A stretch of 64,000 nucleotides of DNA from Haloglomus irregulare (GTDB lineage Archaea; Halobacteriota; Halobacteria; Halobacteriales; Haloarculaceae), in the NCBI RefSeq assembly GCF_007421925.1, contig NZ_QMDX01000010.1:62001-126000 (forward strand), read 5' to 3'. The notes beneath the pieces were generated by a model. That model had not been told where the DNA came from, did no database searches, and worked only from the letters and a program-made list of their open reading frames with translations. Below are positions 20,026-28,494 of the stretch, in pieces (positions within the stretch are counted from its first letter, which is position 1; each line of letters opens with the position of its first letter). Position numbers and translations under genes: made by a program.

Positions 20026-20757
20026 TCAGTCGGCGAACTCGGTCCGGACGGTCTCGACCGCTTCCAGGAACCCGTCGCCGTACCCGGCCTCGCAGACCGT
20101 ATCCGCCGCGGTCCGTGCCGCGGCGTCCGCGTTCGCGACCGCGAACGACCGCCCGACCAGCGCCAGCAGCTCCGCGTCGTTCTCCGAATCGCCGACCGCG
20201 ACGAACTCCGCGGGGTCACGGTCGAGGACCCGGGCCGCGGCGCGGAGCCCCTGCCCCTTGTCGACGTCGGGTGATTTGACGTGGTAGGCAAAGCCCGTGT
20301 CGACCACGCTCATCCCGTGGTCGGCGGCGATCCGCTCCAGCGGCTCCAGCGGTGAGTCGTGGGCCACTGCGAACTCCGTCTCCCGCCACCGGTTGACGAA
20401 GTCGGTCCGCCCCCAGCCCACGTCGTACCCCTCCGCCTCGTAGTCGCGGGCGACCGCGGCCGCGGCCTCCCGGTCGCCGGTGAACCGCAGGTCGCCGTCA
20501 CCCGCGTCCCCGCGGTCGATGTAGACCGCACCCCCGTTCTCCGCGATGACGCGGACGGGCGTCGCCAGGAACTCGCACAGCGCCACCGGGTACGGCAGCG
20601 CCTTCCCCGTGGCGACGACCACGGGCGCCTCGGCGGCCCACTCGCGGAGCGCGGGGATGACCCGGGCGTCGAGCGCCCGGCGGTCGTCGGTCAACGTTCC
20701 GTCGATGTCGACGGCCAGCGGCGGGAGCACGTTCGCCCGTCCGCCTGCCGGGAGCAT
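20026..20757 (-). CDS. HAD-family phosphoglycolate phosphatase (archaeal type)
   Basis: From the ATG at 20757 the product is 243 aa. It has HAD motif I (AVDIDGTLTDD), motif II-like VVATGK, a Cof-type cap with NGGAVYIDRG, and motifs III-IV in KGQGLRAAARVL and AVGDSENDAELL. This matches the archaeal phosphoglycolate phosphatase subgroup (TA0175 type), which removes 2-phosphoglycolate. A sugar-phosphate substrate is also possible. It is convergent with the ABM gene and divergent from the MBL-fold gene at 20785, with only 27 bases between starts. Confidence 0.87.
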   Translation of the reverse strand: MLPAGGRANVLPPLAVDIDGTLTDDRRALDARVIPALREWAAEAPVVVATGKALPYPVALCEFLATPVRVIAENGGAVYIDRGDAGDGDLRFTGDREAAAAVARDYEAEGYDVGWGRTDFVNRWRETEFAVAHDSPLEPLERIAADHGMSVVDTGFAYHVKSPDVDKGQGLRAAARVLDRDPAEFVAVGDSENDAELLALVGRSFAVANADAAARTAADTVCEAGYGDGFLEAVETVRTEFAD

Positions 20758-20784
20758 GAAGCCCCCGCCTTCCGTATGGGGTGT

Positions 20785-21726
20785 ATGGCAGACCGGCACG
20801 CGGACGACGCGGCGGACGGGACCACCGACCACAGCACGGACGACGACGGCCCCGACCCGATCGCCGTACCGGGCTGTCCGGACACCTACGCGGTCGACCA
20901 CCTGCTGCACGGGCAGCCGACCGCGCTCTCCTCGTACGTCATCGCGGGCGAGGCGCCGGTGCTGGTCGACTGCGGGGCGGCCGACACGGTCGACCGGATC
21001 CGCGCGGCGATGGCGACGCTCGACGTCGCCCCGGGCGACGTCCAGGCGATACTGGTCACCCACGTCCATCTCGACCACGCGGGCGGCGCGGGGGAGTTGG
21101 CCGCGGCCTGCCCGGCGGCCGACATCTACGTCCACGAGCGGGGCCATCCCTACCTCACCGACCCGGACCGGCTGGCGCGGCTGAAGGAGAGCACGGACGA
21201 GGCCGTGGGGATGCCCGACGCCTACGGCGACCCGGACCCGGTACCGGCCGACCGCTGTGTGTCAGTCGCCGGCGGCGAGACGCTCAAGGTGGCCGACCGA
21301 ACCCTGGGGTTCGTCGACGCGCCGGGCCACGCCCCCCACCACTACGCGGCCATCGACCGCTCGTCGGGGGCGCTGTTCTCGCTGGACGCCGCGGGGATGT
21401 ACTACGAGAACCGGGTGTTGCCGAGCACGCCGCCGCCGTCGTTCGATCTGGAGGCGAACCTGGCGACGGTCGAGCGGCTGCAAGCCCTGGACCCGGCGGT
21501 CAACTGCTACGGCCATTTCGGTCCCGGCGAGCGCGGGGCCGCCGCCGACGAACTCGCCGCGTACGCCGACGTGCTCCCGGAGTACGTCGAGCGCATCGAC
21601 GCCCTCCGGGCGGACCACGACGGGGCCGGCGAGGTGCTCGCCGCCCTCGGGGAGCGCTGGCAGACGCCGACCGCCTATCGGGACGTGGCCGGCGTCATCC
21701 GCTACCTGCGCGAGCGCGAGGACTGA
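20785..21726 (+). CDS. Metallo-beta-lactamase-fold hydrolase
   Basis: The product is 313 aa. The MBL metal motif is THVHLDHAGG (HxHxDH), with further ligands in VDAPGHAPHH and CYGHFGPG. An acidic Asp/His-rich N-terminal tail precedes the core. Most such archaeal proteins are thioesterases or glyoxalase-II-like hydrolases, and the substrate cannot be inferred. The start is the ATG at 20785. Upstream in-frame sequence belongs to the opposite-strand phosphatase. Confidence 0.9.
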   Translation: MADRHADDAADGTTDHSTDDDGPDPIAVPGCPDTYAVDHLLHGQPTALSSYVIAGEAPVLVDCGAADTVDRIRAAMATLDVAPGDVQAILVTHVHLDHAGGAGELAAACPAADIYVHERGHPYLTDPDRLARLKESTDEAVGMPDAYGDPDPVPADRCVSVAGGETLKVADRTLGFVDAPGHAPHHYAAIDRSSGALFSLDAAGMYYENRVLPSTPPPSFDLEANLATVERLQALDPAVNCYGHFGPGERGAAADELAAYADVLPEYVERIDALRADHDGAGEVLAALGERWQTPTAYRDVAGVIRYLRERED

Positions 21727-21741
21727 GCCGCCCCGGACGGA

Positions 21742-21747
21742 TTTATA
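21742..21747 (+). promoter_or_regulatory. TATA box for the 21772 gene
   Basis: TTTATA (within ATTTATACTG) lies about 27 bases before the GTG at 21772, supporting the GTG as the start of a leaderless message. Confidence 0.65.
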
Positions 21748-21771
21748 CTGCCGGGCCGAGTCCCGTCGGCC

Positions 21772-22227
21772 GTGTCCGTCGAGACGCACCTCCACGGTGA
21801 CGAGTCCGTCCAGGCCCGGTACCAGGGCGACTGGGTGTGGTGTTGCACGGACCGCCGGGTGCTCCGGGTTCCGGCGGCGGTGCCGGACGAGGCCCCGGAC
21901 ACGCTCGCGTACGACGAGATCGAGCGGGTCAGCCTGGTCGCCGGCCGCGACGTCCGCTATCTGGTCGGCGCACTGACGGCGGTGCTGCTGGCGACGCTCG
22001 TCCCCGCGCTCCTGATGGGACTCGCGAACGTCGACGTCGTCCCGGCGTCGGCGCTCTCGGGGGGGCTCGGGCTCACCGCCCTCGCAGGCTTCGTCCGGTG
22101 GCTCCGCTCGAGGGAGCCGTACTACCAGTTCCAGGGGGCGACGGGGCCCGACACGACGACCGACTGGCGGCTCCCCGACGACGAGGCGGCCGCCGCGTTC
22201 GTCGAGGCCGTCCGGCGTCGGCTCTGA
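21772..22227 (+). CDS. Small membrane protein with PH-like N-terminal part
   Basis: The product is 151 aa from the GTG at 21772. The N-terminus reads SVQARYQGDWVWCCTDRRVLRVP ... YDEIERVSLV, the pattern of bacterial PH-like domains. Two membrane spans follow (LVGALTAVLLATLVPALLMGL, LSGGLGLTALAGFVRWL), then a short soluble tail. The function is unknown. It lies directly upstream of the DUF5812 gene. Confidence 0.8.
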   Translation: MSVETHLHGDESVQARYQGDWVWCCTDRRVLRVPAAVPDEAPDTLAYDEIERVSLVAGRDVRYLVGALTAVLLATLVPALLMGLANVDVVPASALSGGLGLTALAGFVRWLRSREPYYQFQGATGPDTTTDWRLPDDEAAAAFVEAVRRRL

Positions 22228-22268
22228 ATCGCGAAACCGTGAACCGTCGCGAGCGCCCAGCGTCGGAT

Positions 22269-22763
22269 ATGGACGACACCGCCGACCCCGACCCGGCGTC
22301 GCGGACGGACCGGTTCGTGGTCAGCCACGCCGACGAGGACAGCGCGGTGCTGAAGGCCGTCGACGGCGGCCAGGTCCACACGTTGGCGTCCAACCCCGAC
22401 CTGACGGCCGACGACGTGGTGACCGCAACCATCGAGCCGGAGCCGCCGATGGAGGTGACCTGGCGCGTCGTCGGTATCGAGGAGCGCCACACCCTGGACA
22501 TCGGGCGCAGCCCGGAGCCGCCGACGGAGCTGGCCTATGAGATCGCCGACGGCCAGCCGGTCGGCGAGGTCACCCGCCGCGAGCGTGCCGGGGAGGGCGA
22601 ACTCCACGTGCTCACGCTCGACCCCGGTAGCGTCGAGGCCGCCGCCGAGGAGGTGGCCGCCGACGAGGCGACCCGGACCGTCGCGGCCCGCGTCGGCGCC
22701 CGTCGGGTGGAACTCCGGTTCGACGACGACGCGGGCGTGCTCAGCGTTCGCTACCTGCCGTAG
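22269..22763 (+). CDS. DUF5812-family haloarchaeal protein
   Basis: The product is 164 aa. I recognise the family pattern FVVSHADEDSAVLKAVDGGQVHTL, EPEPPMEVTWRVV, GEVTRRERAGEGELHVL and the C-terminal VLSVRYLP, which I know from haloarchaeal proteins labelled DUF5812. It is soluble and acidic. The start is the ATG at 22269, 41 bases after the stop of the preceding gene. The function is uncharacterised. Confidence 0.87.
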   Translation: MDDTADPDPASRTDRFVVSHADEDSAVLKAVDGGQVHTLASNPDLTADDVVTATIEPEPPMEVTWRVVGIEERHTLDIGRSPEPPTELAYEIADGQPVGEVTRRERAGEGELHVLTLDPGSVEAAAEEVAADEATRTVAARVGARRVELRFDDDAGVLSVRYLP

Positions 22764-22952
22764 CGGGGGGCGACCGCGGCGCCGAACCCCGCGCGGGACG
22801 CTTCCGGACGGGTTATACGCGGGTCCGCTGTAGAGCCGGGTCGGCAGTAACCGGCGGCGCCCGCCTTTGGACGGACCGTCGCGGTCCCGACCGGGCGTCG
22901 CCGTAGTGCTGCCACGATACCATCCCGCGAGCGGCGCCGCCGGCCACCCGGG

Positions 22953-23780
22953 TCACCGCGGCCGCTCGTCTATGACCGCGACCGCGTCGCCGACGGCCAC
23001 CTCGCTCCCGACGGTCGCCGCCGGGACGCGCGTGTTGACCATCAGCCGGAACTCGTGGTCGAACCAGGCGTCGCCGGCCCACGGCGGCTTCTCGGCGGCG
23101 CGGCGCTCGATGAACCGTTCGGTGAAGCCGTCGATCTCGGCGCCCGTGTCCGGGTCCCGCGACGGGACGACACAGCGCTGGCAGGGGTTGACCCCCTCGA
23201 ACGTCGCGTCGCCGACCCGGAGCCCGACGACGTGGTCGCGGTCGTCGCTGGGGTAGCAGCGGTCCTCCCAGAACGCCGGGACGCCGCCGACCTCGATGTT
23301 GGCGCGGAGCCGACGCCGCGCGTTCCCGACGGACAGGTCGAACCAGTCCGCGACCCGCTCGACCGTGGCCGTCGAGACGACCGTCGGCCCGTGGGCATGG
23401 GTGTCGTCCGGGAAGCCGCCGCGGTCGTCGCGCTCGACCCGGACCGTGTAGCCGAAGAACTCCGTCAACCACGCCTCGGCGGCTGCCCGCTCGGAGCCGT
23501 CGTCGAGGTCGAACGTCCGCGCCTCGTCGGGGGCCCCGTTCGGGTGGAGCCGGACCGTGGCCGGCGGCTCGAACGCCGACCGCAACCGGTGGACCGCGCG
23601 CTCGTTCTTGCCGTTGACGTACTCCCCGTCGGTGTCGAGGAGGGCGAACTCGCGGTCGAGCGAGAGACCGCCCCCGGAGAGCACCGTGGCCCGCTCGGGT
23701 TCGTACGGGTCCAGCGATTTCACCGGGTAGACCCGGAGCCGGTCGACGCGCGGGTCGGCGCCCCGTGACGTGTCGGCCAT
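22953..23780 (-). CDS. MOSC-domain protein (MOSC N-terminal beta barrel plus MOSC)
   Basis: From the ATG at 23780 the product is 275 aa. The MOSC N-terminal domain (VDRLRVYPVKSLDPYEPERATVL, LDREFALLD) is followed by a MOSC domain with NPCQRCVVPSRDPDTG, which includes the conserved Cys. MOSC proteins handle sulfur on the molybdenum cofactor or reduce N-hydroxylated bases (mARC type). The N-barrel plus MOSC architecture and the NxCxRC motif resemble the mARC/YcbX group. The frame is open to 24341, but the extension is not protein-like. Confidence 0.88.
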   Translation of the reverse strand: MADTSRGADPRVDRLRVYPVKSLDPYEPERATVLSGGGLSLDREFALLDTDGEYVNGKNERAVHRLRSAFEPPATVRLHPNGAPDEARTFDLDDGSERAAAEAWLTEFFGYTVRVERDDRGGFPDDTHAHGPTVVSTATVERVADWFDLSVGNARRRLRANIEVGGVPAFWEDRCYPSDDRDHVVGLRVGDATFEGVNPCQRCVVPSRDPDTGAEIDGFTERFIERRAAEKPPWAGDAWFDHEFRLMVNTRVPAATVGSEVAVGDAVAVIDERPR

Positions 23781-23901
23781 CAACGGGAGAGTGGGGGCGG
23801 CGTCGCTTGAACGGTTCGGGTCCGGCGGCCGCCAGCCACGGCACCGGATAGTGCGTGAACGGTACGGGGGACTTTTGCCCCTATCGGTGGTACGATGCCA
23901 C

Positions 23902-24027
23902 ATGGCGAGACAGGGAACGGACCGGTTCAAGCGTCGGCTCGTCGGCCTCGCGCTCATACTGCTGTTGTTCCTCGGGACGGCGTTCGGCCTGGGGCTGGCG
24001 TTCCTCCGGGGCACCGGGACCGGGTAG
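23902..24027 (+). CDS. 41-aa single-span membrane micro-protein
   Basis: From the ATG at 23902 the peptide begins MARQGTDRFKRR. A positively charged start is followed by one hydrophobic span (LVGLALILLLFLGTAFGLGLAF) and a Gly/Thr tail. The codons are typical for this genome. It lies alone between the MOSC gene (divergent) and the ferredoxin gene. The function is unknown. Confidence 0.6.
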   Translation: MARQGTDRFKRRLVGLALILLLFLGTAFGLGLAFLRGTGTG

Positions 24028-24078
24028 CCGACGGCCTCCCACCGACACCACTTAGCCGTCGCACCCCGAACACGGGGT

Positions 24079-24420
24079 ATGAGCGACGCGGAGGAGCCGG
24101 TCAACCCGGCCGAGATCGGCGAGTCTGACGCCCCCCCGGTCGAGGCGAAGCCGTACAAGATCATCTTCGAGGCCAACAAGTGCATCGCCGCGGGCAAATG
24201 CGCCGAGGTCTCGGCGAACTGGGAGATGGACCTCACCTCCGGCATCGCGAAGCCGAAGACGTACTTCTTCGGGGAGTCCGAACTGGACCACAACATCAGG
24301 GCCGCGGAGGTCTGTCCGGCTAAGAAGGACGTGGGGGTCATCCACGTCGTGGACCGGCGGACGAACGAGGAGATCGCCCCCGACCCTCACGGCGACGGGA
24401 CGCTGTCCGTCGACTGGTAG
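24079..24420 (+). CDS. Small ferredoxin, probably [3Fe-4S] type
   Basis: The product is 113 aa. The core KIIFEANKCIAAGKCAEVSANWEM and later AEVCPAKKDVG give only three Cys (Cx5C ... CP). That pattern is associated with single-cluster 3Fe-4S ferredoxins rather than the plant-type 2Fe-2S halophilic ferredoxin. It has an acidic N-terminal extension and tail. It is probably a cytoplasmic one-electron carrier, and no partner oxidoreductase is adjacent. Confidence 0.85.
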   Translation: MSDAEEPVNPAEIGESDAPPVEAKPYKIIFEANKCIAAGKCAEVSANWEMDLTSGIAKPKTYFFGESELDHNIRAAEVCPAKKDVGVIHVVDRRTNEEIAPDPHGDGTLSVDW

Positions 24421-24566
24421 GCCGATACGGCGCGGACACGCGGTGTATCCCCACAACACCCACGTTCTGCCGATTACTGCGTCCGTTTCCCGATAATTCC
24501 CCGGACGGCACCGCCCGCCCGGCCGACCGAAACCGACAAACGCTGCCCGGGCCCACCTCGTGATGC

Positions 24567-24651
24567 GCGGGGGTGGCCGAGTCCGGACAAAGGCGGCGGA
24601 CTTAAGATCCGCTCCAGTAGTGGTTCGAGGGTTCGAATCCCTTCCCCCGCA
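24567..24651 (+). tRNA. tRNA-Leu (anticodon TAA)
   Basis: An 85-base class II tRNA. The acceptor stem is GCGGGGG/CCCCCGC with discriminator A. The anticodon stem GCGGA/TCCGC holds the loop CTTAAGA (anticodon TAA at 24603-24605). A long variable arm and the T-arm GAGGG-TTCGAAT-CCCTT follow. Its last 22 bases recur twice downstream. Confidence 0.96.
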
Positions 24652-24885
24652 CTCCGGCGACCGCTAGTGAGCCGTGAGTGCTGACCGTAGGATTCGAGCC
24701 CCGTCACGAGCGAGCAGCGCGAGCGAAGTGATGACGGTTCGAATCCCTTCCCCCGCACTCCGGCGACCGCTAGTGAGCCGTGAGTGCGGGCGGAGGGTTC
24801 GAAACAGGGAGTGGCGCGAAGCGGAGCGACCGTGGTTCGAATCCCTTCCCCCGCACTCCGGCGACCGCTAGTGAGCCGTGAGTGC
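24630..24885 (+). repeat. Three exact 52-bp direct repeats derived from the tRNA-Leu 3' end (probable integration-site scars)
   Basis: The copies lie at 24630-24681 (inside and after the real tRNA), 24736-24787 and 24834-24885. Each contains 22 bases of the tRNA from the T-loop to the discriminator, plus the same 30 bases that follow the gene. The spacers are 54 and 46 bases and unlike each other, though each carries a further TTCGA motif. Archaeal tyrosine integrases recombine in the T-arm and 3' end of tRNAs, and integration leaves this kind of duplication. No integrase gene is present, so the elements would have been lost. The remaining gap to 25033 holds only promoter-like sequence. Confidence 0.85.
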
Positions 24886-25032
24886 GGATCGACGATGGGT
24901 TCGGCACCCGTCCGGGCCGGGGGAACGGATCCGGTCGGAGACCGGCTCTCCCGGACGCAACGCCGCGGAACGGGGGTCGGTCCCGGCCAAAGCTTGATAA
25001 CGTCAGGTACGGCATATCCTTCGAGGTGGGCT

Positions 25033-26898
25033 ATGGCAGATACCAGTGAGGGGGCGGTCACGGCATCGGTGGCCGAGGTGGACGTGCTCCACGTCGAGGA
25101 CGACCCGGCGTTCGCCGAGGTCGCGAAGCAGTTCCTCGAGCGGTGCGACGAGGCGCTCGCGGTGACGACGGTGACGGACCCGGCCACCGCGCTCGACCGG
25201 CTGGACGAGGGGACGTTCGACTGCGTCCTCTGTGACTACGTCATGCCGGAGCTGACCGGTATCGAACTGCTCGAGGACGTCCGCGACGCCTTCCCCGACA
25301 TCCCCTTCATCCTGTTCACGGGCAAGGGCAGTGAGTCGGTCGCCAGCGACGCGTTCTCGGCCGGCGCGACCGACTACTTCGAGAAGCCCGACGACGCAAG
25401 CGAGTACGAGCTGCTGGCCGAGCGCATCGCGACCGTCGTCGAGAAGCACCACACGGAGTGGCGCCTGGCCCGCAGCGAGGAGCGCTACCGGCGGCTCATC
25501 GAGACCGCGCCCGTCCCGATCGTCGTCCACCGGGGGGACGAGATCCTGTTCGCCAACGAGGCCGCTGCGGAGTTCCTCTCGGCCGAGGACCCCGGGGAGC
25601 TGGTCGGAACGGACCCGCTCGACTACCTCGCGACTGACGACCGGGAAGTGGTCCGCGAGCGGGTCGGGAAGCTCCTCGCCGACGAGACGGCGGTCGACTC
25701 GCTGGTCGAGGAGTACGTCGACGTCGACGGGAACAGCAAGCACGCCCGGGTCGCCGGTGGCGCGGTCGAGTACGGCGGGGACCGGGCGGTCCAGGTGATG
25801 CTTCGGGACGTGACCGAGCGCCGGGCGTACGAGCGCGAGCTGGAGCGCTACCGGCAGCTGGTGGGGGCGATGGGCGACGGCATCTACGCGCTCGACGCCG
25901 AGGGATGCTTCGAGATGGTCAACGAGCGGATGACGGCGCTGACGGGGTACGGCCGCGACGAGCTGCTCGGCCAGTACGCCGGCCACGTGATGACCGATGA
26001 GGGGCTGGCGACGGTCGAGTCGGCCATCCAGTCGCTCGTCGACGGGGCGGCCGGGTCAGTGACCGTCGAGGTGATGGCCCGCAACGCCGACGGGGCGGAG
26101 GTGCCGCGGGAGCTGAACCTGACGCTACAGTCGACCGCGGACGACGAGCGGTTCGCCGGCACCGTCGGCGTGGTCCGGGACATCACGGAGCGCCGGGCCC
26201 GCGAGCAGGAGCTGAGGGCACAGAACGAGCGACTGGAGGCGTTCGCCGAGATCGTCGGCCACGACCTGCGGAACCCGCTGGGGGTGGTGAGCGGCCACGC
26301 CGAACTGGCCCGCGAGCGCGCCGCCGACGGCGCGAGCGGCGAGGAGCTCATCCCCCAGCTGGAGGCCATCGAGACCGCCGTCGGTCGGATGACCTCGCTG
26401 ACGGAGGACCTCCTCACCCTGGCCGAGCAGGGGGAGACGGTCGGCGACCGGCGGCCGGTGGCCGTCGACGAGGCCGTCCGCGAGGTCTGGAGCACGCTCG
26501 ATACGGACGGCGCGACCCTGGCGGTTGCCGACCCAGGCTGCGTCCGGGCGGACCCGACCCGGTTCCAGCAGCTGCTCGCCAACCTCCTGGAGAACGCCGT
26601 CGAACACGGCTCGACGAGCAGTGGGCCGGAGGTCGACGACGCCGTCGAACACGGCCCGGAGGATGAACTCACGGTGAGCGTCGTCGGGACCGAGGACGGC
26701 TTCGCGGTGACCGACGACGGGTCCGGCATCCCGTCCGACGAGCGCGACCGGGTGTTCGAGCGGGGCCACTCGACGGCGGCCAGCACCGGGTTCGGCCTGG
26801 CCATCGTCGACGCCGTCGCCGAGGCCCACGGCTGGACCGCGACCGCCGGCGAGAGCGAGTCCGGCGGCGCGCGGTTCCACATCCACACCGACGGGTGA
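25033..26898 (+). CDS. Hybrid sensor histidine kinase (REC-PAS-PAS-HisKA-HATPase)
   Basis: From the ATG at 25033 the product is 621 aa. A receiver domain comes first (about 15-130; Asp68 in CDYVMPE is the expected phosphoacceptor and Lys118 the conserved Lys). Two PAS domains follow (about 145-265 and 270-390), then the kinase core. His410 lies in EIVGHDLRNPLG, the N-box is QQLLANLLENAVEHG, and the ATP-lid motifs are DDGSGI (561-566) and GFGLAIV. There are no membrane spans, so it is a cytoplasmic sensor. A short duplication (NAVEHG/DAVEHG, about 521-540) sits between N-box and G1. The frame is open upstream into the tRNA repeats, but that part is not protein-like. Confidence 0.93.
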   Translation: MADTSEGAVTASVAEVDVLHVEDDPAFAEVAKQFLERCDEALAVTTVTDPATALDRLDEGTFDCVLCDYVMPELTGIELLEDVRDAFPDIPFILFTGKGSESVASDAFSAGATDYFEKPDDASEYELLAERIATVVEKHHTEWRLARSEERYRRLIETAPVPIVVHRGDEILFANEAAAEFLSAEDPGELVGTDPLDYLATDDREVVRERVGKLLADETAVDSLVEEYVDVDGNSKHARVAGGAVEYGGDRAVQVMLRDVTERRAYERELERYRQLVGAMGDGIYALDAEGCFEMVNERMTALTGYGRDELLGQYAGHVMTDEGLATVESAIQSLVDGAAGSVTVEVMARNADGAEVPRELNLTLQSTADDERFAGTVGVVRDITERRAREQELRAQNERLEAFAEIVGHDLRNPLGVVSGHAELARERAADGASGEELIPQLEAIETAVGRMTSLTEDLLTLAEQGETVGDRRPVAVDEAVREVWSTLDTDGATLAVADPGCVRADPTRFQQLLANLLENAVEHGSTSSGPEVDDAVEHGPEDELTVSVVGTEDGFAVTDDGSGIPSDERDRVFERGHSTAASTGFGLAIVDAVAEAHGWTATAGESESGGARFHIHTDG

Positions 26899-26959
26899 GG
26901 CCGGCGGGCGGCGAGCGGGCGACCGCGCCGCTCTTGTGCGTCCGAGTTCGAGTCGGCGT

Positions 26960-27595
26960 ATGGAACTCGCCGCGCCGGGCTGGAGCCTGTCGGAGTCGGG
27001 GGCCCGGAGGCTCCGCTTCCTGGCGGTCCAGCTCGTCGGCGCGGTCGCCGTGGTTCACCTGGTCGTGGGGCTGGCCGGCTTCCTGGAGATCCTCGCGAAC
27101 GGGCTGCTGACACTCTACCTCACGGAGTACGTCTTCGAGCGCCCGCGGACGCTCCTGTTCACCGTCTCCGGGGTCGCCATCCTCGCAGGGATGGCCGCAA
27201 CCGCGCGCGGTCGCCTCGACCTCCGGCGGGCGTACCTGCTGGGGATGGCGATACTCGCGGGCTATCTCGTCGGCTGGCTCGCCTGGCACACCGTGTTCGA
27301 CCACGGGACGGTACTTGCCGGCGGCGCCCCCGCCGAGACGACGCACAGCCACGGCGGGCTCGTGGCCACGCTGGCCTCGCACTACGTCGACCCCCTGCTG
27401 GAGACCCTGAGTGCCGCCGGGTCCGGTACGCCCGGGAGCGGCCGGACGTTGCTGGGCGTCGTCTCCGTCACGCTCGAACTGGCCGGACTCGTCGTGCTCG
27501 GCCTGCTGGCCCGCGGCGACCCGGCGCTCTCGCGGCCGGTCCGGCTGGGCGACGGGCTGCTGGTGGGGCGTGAGGAGGACTCGGACCCCGACTGA
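26960..27595 (+). CDS. Membrane protein with five to six spans, unknown
   Basis: From the ATG at 26960 (MELAAPGWSLSESGARRL) the product is 211 aa. Hydrophobic spans include FLAVQLVGAVAVVHLVVGLAG, LLFTVSGVAILAGMAAT, YLLGMAILAGYLVGWLAWHTVF and LLGVVSVTLELAGLVVLGLLA. A His-containing loop (ETTHSHGG) faces one side. The family is not recognised. Confidence 0.82.
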   Translation: MELAAPGWSLSESGARRLRFLAVQLVGAVAVVHLVVGLAGFLEILANGLLTLYLTEYVFERPRTLLFTVSGVAILAGMAATARGRLDLRRAYLLGMAILAGYLVGWLAWHTVFDHGTVLAGGAPAETTHSHGGLVATLASHYVDPLLETLSAAGSGTPGSGRTLLGVVSVTLELAGLVVLGLLARGDPALSRPVRLGDGLLVGREEDSDPD

Positions 27596-27947
27596 CCGCG
27601 AGAAGCGGTAGCCGTCGGCCGCCTCGCGACCGCGCTCCCGGACGGACCGGCTCGCCGCCGGGCGGCGTGTGGCTGATATTCTTCAGCCCGAGGTTCGCGT
27701 CGTCTATCCTGGCACAGGATGATGAACTCGACCTGTTCGAGGGTTCAGCTGTCCCAGTAATATGCCCTTTACTGCAGATATACTGGAGATATATGGCCTC
27801 CTGACCACAGAAAAGGACATTACATCGGTAGTTGGCCGAACAGTATCGGTATCCGCGGACCCCCGACAGCCGAGCCGAGTCCGCATCGACCGGGGTGTGT
27901 GCGACGGCCAGCGGCCTCCTGTCGGCCCGCCGACGAACTCGCAGGGT
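27596..27947. other. Lower-GC intergenic stretch, no supportable gene
   Basis: About 350 bases, with the segment 27700-27850 clearly richer in A and T than its surroundings (for example CAGATATACTGGAGATATAT near 27776). Short frames cross it but none resembles a protein. It may be the old promoter region of the broken lipoprotein gene that follows, or a relic of foreign DNA. Confidence 0.45.
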
Positions 27948-28419
27948 ATGAAACGGCAAAACGTACCGCGTACGGCGGGCTGACCGTGGCGGCGGCACTC
28001 GCCGGCTGCCCACTCGGCGGGGGCAGCACCGGGACCCTGGAAGCTCGCGCGAGCGACCAGCCGGGCGACATCAGTGACGTCGGGACGCTCCGGCTGCAGG
28101 TCACGGGGCTGCTCCCCGGGCCGGTCGACGAGGACCCCACCACCGTCGACATCGACGACGAGTTCCTCCAGCTGCGTCTCGGCGAGGTCGTCGGGGCGAC
28201 CCGCTCCGACGGCGGGGAGGCGACCGTGACGACACCGGGCGAGGCGTCCCCGAAGTTCGACGAGATGTCCGAGATCTGCGACGGCGGAACGACGACGTTC
28301 ACTGCCGACTTCACACCGGTCAGGCGGGGACGGAGCGCCGGCCACATCCTCCGCCGGTGGCCGAGGAGCCCACTGTCGGGACCACCTGCGAGGGGACGAC
28401 CACCGCGACCGGCGGGTAG
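27948..28419 (+). pseudogene. Frameshifted DUF4382-type lipoprotein gene
   Basis: Pieces of one protein occur in different frames. MKRQNVPRTAG starts at 27948 and stops at once. A shifted frame continues LTVAAALAGCPLGGGSTGTL, a lipobox-like Cys, then ASDQPGDISDVGTL, VDIDDEFLQLRLGEV, EATVTTPGEASPKFDE and TTFTADFTPVRRG. Near 28349 the tail moves to another frame (PVAEEPTVGTTCEGTTTATGG, stop 28417-28419). The order and motifs match haloarchaeal DUF4382 lipoproteins. The middle is shorter than in intact members as I remember them, so an internal deletion is likely as well as two frameshifts. Confidence 0.7.
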
Positions 28420-28494
28420 CCCGAGCCCGCCGCTGGACGGTTCTACCCGGAGTGGCCGGGCAGTTTATCCTCCCCGGGACCATCGGCTCCGACG

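Noticed and set aside
24736-24885. Additional tRNA-Leu genes
   Set aside because: Copies 2 and 3 contain only the last 22 bases of the tRNA. No acceptor 5' strand, D-arm or anticodon arm is present.
24784-25032. N-terminal extension of the histidine kinase into the tRNA-Leu repeats
   Set aside because: The extension translates the repeat DNA. The receiver domain starts properly from the ATG at 25033 and promoter-like sequence lies between.
27762-27983. 73-codon frame (MPFTADILEIYG...) before the lipoprotein relic
   Set aside because: It mixes AT-rich and GC-rich parts, has no domain, and its tail is the displaced start of the DUF4382 pseudogene.
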